Shown: piece after piece, positions 56,583 through 64,000 of the stretch
How positions within the stretch are numbered: position 1 is the first letter of the stretch
Layout: every line of letters starts with the position of its first letter
NCBI GenBank assembly: GCA_015183035.1
Contig: JACZZP010000015.1
Location: 620,001 to 684,000, forward strand
Length of the DNA stretch: 64,000 bases
Direction: 5' to 3'
From: Meloidogyne chitwoodi
Taxonomy: Eukaryota; Nematoda; Chromadorea; Rhabditida; Meloidogynidae
Program-made: the position numbers and the translations under genes
The notes under the pieces: model-generated
The model's input: the letters and a program-made list of their open reading frames with translations, nothing else
Database searches by the model: none
What the model was told of the DNA's origin: nothing

Positions 56583-57591
56583 ATGACAATTCCAATTTTT
56601 GGCCACCCTATAATAATTATTTTAGTATTCTGGTTTATTTATCAATTATTAATTTAATTTTATTTTTTAATTTTAAAGCCTTCTACAAGTAAACTACTAT
56701 TTTCAAATTCAACAATTTTGTCTAATACAGGAAAACATGCTAATAATAATAATAATCTTCGAGTAGTAGCTAGTGACCAGTTAAGTTTAAAATTTTAAAA
56801 TAAAAAATATTTCTAAGGTTAAGGCTTTTAAATATTTTTAAAAAATATTTAGAATATTTTATTCAATTATCTAATAAAAAATAATTTTTATTAATACCCC
56901 AAGAGTTATTGTTAAAACATTTGATAAAAATGAAAGGCCTTCAAGAAAACGCTCAAAAAAATTTAAATCAACAACTAAAAATTCCTCTACAACTTTTTTT
57001 ACATCAACAAGTCCATCTAGACCACCAAAAGCTAAAAGAAAAAAATCGGCAACTAAAGAAAAGCAAAGAAATTTGGAAATAAAAGCAAAGTTGAGGAAAT
57101 TAAATAGTTTATGTTGGTTAAAAAATTATTTTAAAAAAATAATAAAAAAATTTAAAACAATTAAAGTGCCATGTGTTGGTTCCACCGAACTTCCACGTAT
57201 TAGAATTCTTCGCCTGGCTAATGCATACATTGAACATTTGAAAAAAATGTTTAATGGAGATCAAGTTTGTATTTTAAAAATTATTTTATTTTTTAAAATA
57301 ATTTTTAGATATTCTGTGAGAAACTTGGTTGTTATCGTCTCCTTACGAGAGATGTAAAAATTAAAAAAAATATTTTTTAGTTATTTAACTTTTAAGGATT
57401 TTGCTATTGATGTTAATAAGGAAATGAAAAGAAGAAATTCGTATGTTTAATATTTTTTAAAGCAAAATTAAGTAAACAAAATTTAATTTAGTTATAGCCA
57501 TTTGGTAGATGAATATGAAGAAAAAACTAGAAAAAATTCTGAAAGTTGTAAAGAATCTTCCATTTCATTTAAATTAATATCTCACAGTTAA
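56583..57591 (+). CDS. basic helix-loop-helix transcription factor
   Basis: The conserved core is a basic stretch (RPPKAKRKKSATKEKQRN) into helix 1 (LEIKAKLRKLNSL), a short loop (PCVGSTELPR) and helix 2 (IRILRLANAYIEHLKKM), about 57003-57255. The intron inside helix 1 must start at GTTGGT (57113), because only that donor keeps the frame into the acceptor near 57168. Later exons encode IFCEKLGCYRLLTRD, DFAIDVNKEMKRRNS and a C-terminus ending KLISHS at 57591. The basic and helix-2 pattern resembles the Twist/TCF15-type class, with an unusually short loop. Upstream exons (Asn- and Ser-rich, 56690-56780 and about 56904-57110) are plausible. The start codon at 56583 is a guess. Confidence 0.68.
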
Positions 57592-58146
57592 TTTCTAACG
57601 TGAAAAATTAATTTTGTATTTTTATTTTCTACAGTTTATTCGACTAAAAGGATTAATAAACATTATTTAATTATTTAAGTTTAATTTTAAATTCTTTTAT
57701 ATAAAACTTATTTTATTAAATATTAGGAAATATGATATGTATACATTCTAAATATATAAAGTACAAAATCTATTAATTTGATATTTTTTTAAATTTTTAA
57801 ATTTCACAACATGTGTGTTCTCTTTAAAACTAAACTTATTAATAAAATAATAAACTTATTAATAATAAAATAATAAACTTATTAATAAAAAAATAATAAA
57901 CTAAACTTATTAATAAACCAACTTAATAAGTTGTATTTTTATATATTCAAGTTTATTTATTTACATATATTTTATTGTACACTATTATTGTAATATCAAG
58001 TTTATTTTTGTGTTTTCAAGTTTATTTGTATTTTTTACGGTTTATTATATTTTTTTCATTTTTAACTGTTCTGATTAATTGATTGATTCAAATATTAAAT
58101 ATTAAAAAAGATCTTCTAAATATAATTTTTTGTCTCGATCTAAAAA
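57592..58146. other. intergenic with TTATTAATAAA tandem repeat
   Basis: 57829-57930 holds four to five copies of ATAATAAACTTATTAATAAA with small indels. The rest is A+T-rich with CAAGTTTATTT words. No gene is visible. Confidence 0.6.
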
Positions 58147-58392
58147 ATGAAACGTCCAATATACAACATATTAATATATTTGCTTATATTTATTCTGTCC
58201 ATCCGTCAATCTTCTCCTATTCATTCAAAGTTAAAAAAAGAGTGTGTGGCAGCTGACGAGGCCAACGACTTAAAATTCTTCCGATTGCAACGTTTCACTC
58301 ATTTCCAGTTCTTTTCTAATTTCTCTTCCTTTTTCATCGTCAACTACAAAACTTTTTTACAATTTTATAAAAGTAATTGTTTATTGCAGTGA
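58147..58392 (+). CDS. possible small secreted protein
   Basis: An ATG frame of 81 residues has a strong signal peptide (MKRPIYNILIYLLIFILSIR, likely cleavage near SSP), a charged segment with one Cys (KKECVAADEANDLKFFRL) and a Phe-rich C-terminal half ending CLL. The Phe-rich part may be intron sequence read through, which would make the real protein a short first exon. No family is recognised. The signal peptide is the only positive evidence. Confidence 0.4.
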   Translation: MKRPIYNILIYLLIFILSIRQSSPIHSKLKKECVAADEANDLKFFRLQRFTHFQFFSNFSSFFIVNYKTFLQFYKSNCLLQ

Positions 58393-61069
58393 TTCTAAGT
58401 ATATTCTGTCCTTGTTTTTTGTATAATATTTTTCTTTATTTTTTAGAATGATTGATAATATAAAATACATAATTACTGGTTTACCTTTCCCTAAGTTTTA
58501 ACTATTTATATATTTATAATATAGCCAGACATCTCTCTTAAATCTATCGGTCAATATTGACAGGTCAGTCGATACCTACTAATACCACCCTCATCTTTTC
58601 AAACCTATTGAAGAGCTAACAAATAAAATATTAAATCCTTCCTTAAGTACAAATATTATTATTTTTTAAACAAAAAAGTAAATAAATAGTAATTATTGAG
58701 TTTCCAATTTTTAAGTTCTGTATTTATAAAAATAAACTTACAATTCCTGCAAAAATTATAATTTTATTTTATACTGTCAAATTTATATATTTTTAATATA
58801 TGTAAATAATATATTTTGGCTTTTAATTTTTGTACTGTCAAGTTTATTTATTATTTTATAGTTAATCATTCTGCAAAATTACTTTTTGTTAAAAAATTAC
58901 AATTTAAAACACATTAAAACTTTCTTTCTTTAAAATTAAATTAAATCTTCAATAAAATTAAAAAATAAACCTTCCAACTTTATTGATCAAAGATTTTTAC
59001 AACTTAAAATTATGTATTTAAAATTAAATTATTTTTTTCTCTAAAATATTTTTTTCGAATAACTACATATAAATAAAATATTTACTCAAACAGTTGTAAA
59101 TATTTGCTCAATTCAAGTGAAAATAATTTTTTTCCTATTTTTTATATAAATTTTTTTTCCAGAAATTATTTAATGGCCCATATTTTAAAAATTCTTTATA
59201 TTTTTTATTTTACTATTTTTATCAAAATAAAAAGAAAAAAACAAATTTAATTAATTTTGACTAATAATAAACTTGAATATTACATTTGTATTTTTTATTT
59301 CAAGTTTACAATAATTATTATTTAAAGTTTATTTATTTTTCCTTGTATTGTAAAATAAATATTGTTGTTTTACAATTATTTAAACATATTACAAAATAGA
59401 GAATAAATATTTTTGTTTAACAAAATTATGCTTTTAAAATATTAATTTTACATTATATTTCCAGTACGTGTAAAACATTTATTTTTTAAACCATTTCTTT
59501 TTTCTCCCTTATCTTTTTCCTTTTTGGCCCATTAAAAATTTGAATGGGCCCATTTCTCTTTTATTGTTTTTTTCACTTAATTTTTTTAAATTTTATTTTT
59601 GTGAACAACATATGTGTCTTTTTTCCCTAAATATCAAATTTTCTTTTATAATTTTTATTATTGCGTTCAACCATTTACGGGTTGCCATCCTTTTTTTGCC
59701 AAAAATTCAGAATAATAACCAACACATCAATTTTTAATCCAAACGGAATTTTTGTTTTATTCTAAGATATTAGCAAATAAAGAACATAATACATTTTTTT
59801 GAAAATAAATTATATTGTATTTTACGCTGTACTGTTATAGGTTTATCATTTTTAGTTAAGCTTATTTATTTATGTAAATATAATTACTTTACTTTATTTA
59901 AAAAAACAATTGTTTATTTATTGTCAAAATAGTGAAATAACTTTTTCTTTGTAAATAAACATTTTTTAAAATTTTATTTATAACAAAAAGCCAAAAAATT
60001 ATTTTTGTTAAAAAAATTGCACGAATATGCACGAACATGCTACTAAATTAATTTATTATTTATTTATTTAAAAAAGCCTATTTGAATTAGAAAATAGAGA
60101 CTTGTTAATTATCTTCAGGTTTGTAGGCTATTATTACAAACTTAGTAAATATATACAAACTTAATTTTCCCCAACTTTTACCAACAAAAACTGTCCCTTT
60201 TTTAAAAAATATTAACTTTCTATTTAACCAATAAATATTTATAATTTTTATGGCCAAATAATATTTTTCTCTCATTTCATCTTCTCAGTATTTGCATATT
60301 TATACCTCAATAAATATTTTTATATATTGATCGAGACAAATCGACCGTTCATTCATTGGTTTTATAATATTAATAAAAGAATTAAATTTTTTGATATAAT
60401 ATTTTGACAAAAATTTACTTTAAGAAAGGTTTCATCTCTTAAAAAATGATTCTCCAATAATTTAATATTTAGTCGTTTTCTCAATTTCCTTTTTAATATA
60501 AATTTAAGATTACAAACTTGGAGTACAAAACTAGTAAATAAACTTGACAGTAATTAAATAAAAATTAACTTATCATTACAAAATTAAATAAACTTAGTTT
60601 TTAAGTCAGGTTTGTAATCTTAATTTAATAATTAACATTACAAATTAAATTTACTTAAGAGAAAATACATACATTTATTAGTTTACACACACTTAAAGTT
60701 TGATTTTTTAAATAATGCTTGCTTTCATTTGTAAATAAATATTTATAGTGTATTCAAGAACCATTAAAATAAATAAAGTTAATTTGAGGAACACAAAAAT
60801 ATAAAAATATTTATAAAGAAAAGCAAAGTAAAGCACCATTAAAAATTATTAGTCATCTATCCGTGAAGAAAAAATGCATCATAATATTTATATAAACTTA
60901 AATGTTTAACACAAAATAAATTTTTACATACTTGGTGGTTAGTGGTGAATGAGTGGCTGGGCCCATTTTCGCTTTTTTATTTTATTTTTTGCTTTTATTC
61001 CTGAAAACTTTATTTACTATTTGTTTTTATTTTTTTTTTAATTCTAAATTTTTTTCCTAGGCATTAACC
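58393..61069. other. 2.7-kb intergenic region upstream of RhoGEF
   Basis: No supported gene. It contains scattered ATAAACTT/AAGTTTAT words, a short G+C-richer patch near 58545-58600 (two GGTCA words) and long A/T runs. A frame at 59540-59737 is Phe-rich and low in complexity and is not called. Confidence 0.5.
61051..61060 (+). promoter_or_regulatory. candidate spliced-leader or 5' UTR splice acceptor
   Basis: TTTTTCCTAG, close to the nematode TTTTCAG consensus after a long T tract, ends ten bases before the ATG at 61070. This is the usual position for SL1 trans-splicing, although an ordinary 5' UTR intron would look the same. Confidence 0.5.
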
Positions 61070-64000
61070 ATGACAGATACAAAAATTAGCAATTTCGACC
61101 AAATAAAACAAAATCCATCTATGGAAAACGGATCTGATTCCCCTTCATCATCTTCTGCTTGTTCTTCCTTTGCTTCAGCTAAAAACAACAAAAATAATAA
61201 TTTTGATAAACCTGTACATAGACTTCATAAAAGTGATGATACATCAATGTTTCTTGGAAATATAGCGGTGAATATTCCATCAGCCATGCTTACTGATGAA
61301 GAATTGGATGGCGGTGAACTTTTAAGTGTTGAAGAGGTTTGAAATTATTATGTAATTTTACAAACTTGAATTTACAGAAATAAGTTAATTACAAAAATAC
61401 AAACTAGCTAAACTTAAAAATACAAAAATAAACTTGACAGTACGAAATACATAATTAAATTATATTTATTTTTGTTTTTCTATTAAAGAGAGAAGAAATA
61501 GACCCTGAGGATGGCTTGAAAGTTCAAGTTTGGACTTTTCATATTTTATCTGCTGATGGAATGGAAGAAAGTACAATAATAAGAAGGCGTAAAATGAAGG
61601 TTTATTTTAATTCAATATTAATCTTTTTTAATAATTTTATAGGTTAATTGTACAGAATCACTTAAAAGAGTGGAATTTACAAATGGACAAGAAACTAAAT
61701 ATGAGGAGAGAGAAGTTTAATTTTTTTTTAAATTTTAATTATCAAATTTTAAAAATTTAATTCTAGGTAACAAACAATTTGGATTCTTTTGCCCAAAAAA
61801 ATAATATTTCATCTTTTCGGAATAAGTCAGCAAAAGAAGGAGAGGTTAAAATTTTAAGATTAATAAAATTAAAAAATTAAAAAGGATGAAGATTCTGAAC
61901 AAATTGATAGTATGATTTTTCAAACACAAGACAGTTTTCTTCGGCTTGTTAGAGAGAGAAAAGATGCACTTGTTAAACTGTTTCCTGAATTAGTAAGGAA
62001 TATTTAAAACTTGAATTTACAAAAATAAGTTTTGTATAAAATTACAAACTAAATAAACAAAAATACAAAAATAATTAAAATTGTATTTATACAAAAGGCT
62101 TTGATATAAAATTATTAAAGAAATTCTTATGTTTTATAATTTTATTTTAATATTTTAGTTTTCCAATTTGCGCACAACCCCGGCAATTTTTCAGGCTAAG
62201 CCTTCAACAGTTATGGAAACTGGTAAATTAATTAAATATTTAAATTGTAAAAAATTTAAATAATAAAAAGAAATATTATTAAAAATAAAATTTTAATTTT
62301 AAAGTGGTTAATGAAGATGGAAGCACCACAACACGAACAAAGTTCTCCAAAGCATTTAGGTACTTAAAAATAAATTTTAATCTTTTTAAGTTTAATTTTT
62401 AGCTCTCACTATACTCGCCAAGAGATGTTTATTAATGGTGTTCGGAAGGAATGTCGATCTCGTTTCCGTGCGTTTATGGAATATGCTGGTCCTGAAGGGG
62501 GTTTCTGCATACGGTAATTTTTAAAAATTAATTTAAAAAATTTAAATTTTTATTTAAAAATAGGTTAAACGATCATGCAGATGAAGATTTAAGTGAAGAA
62601 GAAAGTAATGAACAAGAAGAGTCTTCTACCTCTGATGGGAAAAGTTTGATAAGTAGTAGTGGGCGTTCTTTAGCCTTATCAGAATTTGGTGAAGGACAAT
62701 CAGCATTAGTTATACCTGGAAAACAAGGACAACTTTGTTTCTTAAATGCTAAAGAAAATAATAAAAGATGGGAAAAGGCTTGGCATGCCGTAAATGAAAT
62801 GGTACAATCTGAGGAAAGATATGTACAAAAATTGGCATTACTTGAAAAAGTAAGAAAATAAAGGAAAATATAAATATTTTTAATTACTAATTAAATTTAA
62901 TTATTAATTATTAATATTTATTTTTATAAAGTTTCGTTCAACAATAGAAAATGCCCAATTGCTTGATAAAAGACAACAATGTCATCTCTTCTCTAATATT
63001 GCCTCATTAAACCAATTTCATGAACAACATTTATTACCTCAATTAATGGATAGAAGAAGGGAATGGCAAGGCACAAAAAGGTTTTTTTTATTTTTAAAAG
63101 TTTTTTAAATTTTATTTTTAAGAATAAGCGATGTTCTTCGCAAACAAGCTCCGTTTCTCAAAATGTATAGGTAAAAAATAAACTTTAATTTTAAAAATTA
63201 AAAATAAAATAAAATTTATATATATTTTTTAATTTTTTTAAAGTGAATATACTAATAATTACAAATTGGCTGTTAATATATTTGAAGAATGCTTGCGTAG
63301 AAAGAGGGCATTTGGAGAAATTGTTAGACAACTTGAAGTATTATTTATTAAACTTTTTCAGAAAATACAATAAAAATTAATTATTGCAAATAAAATGGAA
63401 AATACAAAAGAGAGTATACGGTTTTTATTCTGAAACCAAAATTTTTTAAAAACGGAAAATAAGGCAAAATATATATCCGGAAAAATTACAATTTGTAATA
63501 CAAACATAAATAAAGAAAATACAAAAAAATAAACTTTATTTTCATTTAGCAATTACCAGAATGTGAACATCTTTCACTTGTTTCTCATTTAATTTGTCCA
63601 GTACAAAGGGTTATGCGTTATCAAGTTTTTTTAAATAATCACAAAATTAATAATAATAATTTTTAAGCTTTTATTAAAAGAATATCAAAAGAATTTATTA
63701 CCAAGTGATTCTGATTGGGAAGATACTGAAACAGCTTTGACATTAGTTCTTGAAGCTGCCTCTCATGCTAATGAAATGGTTATAATATATTTAAAATAAA
63801 TATATTTATTATTTTTTAAAATAATTTAAAAATTTTAAGATGCGAAAATTAGATCGCTATCGGAATGTGTTAGAAATACAAGAGCAATTGGGCAATTCAA
63901 TTGCTTTGGTTTCCCCTGGCCGTGAATTGTTAACTCGTTCACGTTTATTTAAATGTTCTTCTAGTACAGGAAAAGTAGAAGAACGGTTGGTAATATTAAT
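61070..64000 (+). CDS. Dbl-family Rho guanine nucleotide exchange factor (partial, 5' part)
   Basis: The protein activates Rho-family GTPases at membranes. After the start MTDTKISNF, a Ser-rich N-terminus and a conserved-looking block (LKVQVWTFHILSADGMEEST, then IIRRRKMKVNC) precede an acidic linker (ADEDLSEEESNEQEES). The DH domain starts at KAWHAVNEMVQSEERYVQKL (62775-62835). It continues with FSNIASLNQFHEQHLLPQL and has the signature CPVQRVMRYQLLLKEYQKNL (63595-63690) and a final helix, HANEMMRKLDRYRNVLEIQE. The entry to a PH domain (ELLTRSRLFKC) is cut by the window edge. The DH-PH spacing and the VSPGRELL segment resemble FGD/EXC-5-type factors, but that assignment is uncertain. About a dozen introns are present. 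Confidence 0.87.

Noticed and set aside
59540..59737. 65-residue plus-strand frame
   Set aside because: Phe/Ile/Leu-rich translation of T-rich DNA; no signal of real coding.

Overview
The window is strongly A+T-rich nuclear DNA (roughly three quarters or more A+T by eye). Its genes are broken by many very short GT-AG introns, often 30-60 bases, and keep nematode-style protein content: a ROL-3/ROS1-like receptor kinase, a TWK two-pore K+ channel, an SLC22-like transporter, F-box proteins and small secreted families. Together with candidate spliced-leader acceptors just upstream of start codons, this points to a nematode, most likely a plant-parasitic tylenchid such as Meloidogyne. The species is an inference, not something the sequence proves.

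Layout. Bases 1-340 look like a retrotransposon LTR. Bases 552-16203 hold five genes in a row on the minus strand. In transcription order they are a two-pore K+ channel, peroxisomal acyl-CoA oxidase, the DNA polymerase delta small subunit, a LanC-like protein and choline/ethanolamine phosphotransferase. The last three are closely packed (gaps of 207 and 633 bases), so an operon is possible. A low-complexity hypothetical protein follows (17766-18479). Bases 19856-27352 carry four secreted proteins. Two of them (19856-21326 and 24450-25285) are diverged members of one helical-repeat family; the others are a Cys-rich protein and an Asn/Gln-rich protein. A bHLH-PAS transcription factor lies at 28385-30196.

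Bases 31958-42780 are one large receptor tyrosine kinase gene (ROS1/sevenless class, C. elegans rol-3-like). Next comes a transposon island (42882-45320) with two abutting inverted-repeat elements. One is loaded with a 33-bp minisatellite and the other with GAGCTC- and GGCTCAAG-type tandem repeats. Beyond it are a Pmp3/UPF0057-domain protein with a signal peptide and dibasic site, a small membrane protein, a non-autonomous hAT-like element with an exact 8-bp target duplication (47085-47847), an F-box-type gene, an SLC22-like transporter, a second Pmp3-domain protein with the same unusual architecture, a bHLH factor, a small secreted ORF and the 5' part of a Dbl-family RhoGEF that runs off the right end.

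The genes do not form one pathway. Lipid metabolism (acyl-CoA oxidase, CEPT), replication (POLD2), membrane excitability and transport, morphogenesis (ROL-3, RhoGEF) and secreted lineage-specific proteins are mixed. The most unusual content is the palindromic and foldback repeats inside introns and intergenic DNA, the fused signal-peptide/dibasic/Pmp3 proteins, and the divergent first selectivity filter of the K+ channel. All exon joins were made by eye from frame continuity and splice signals.
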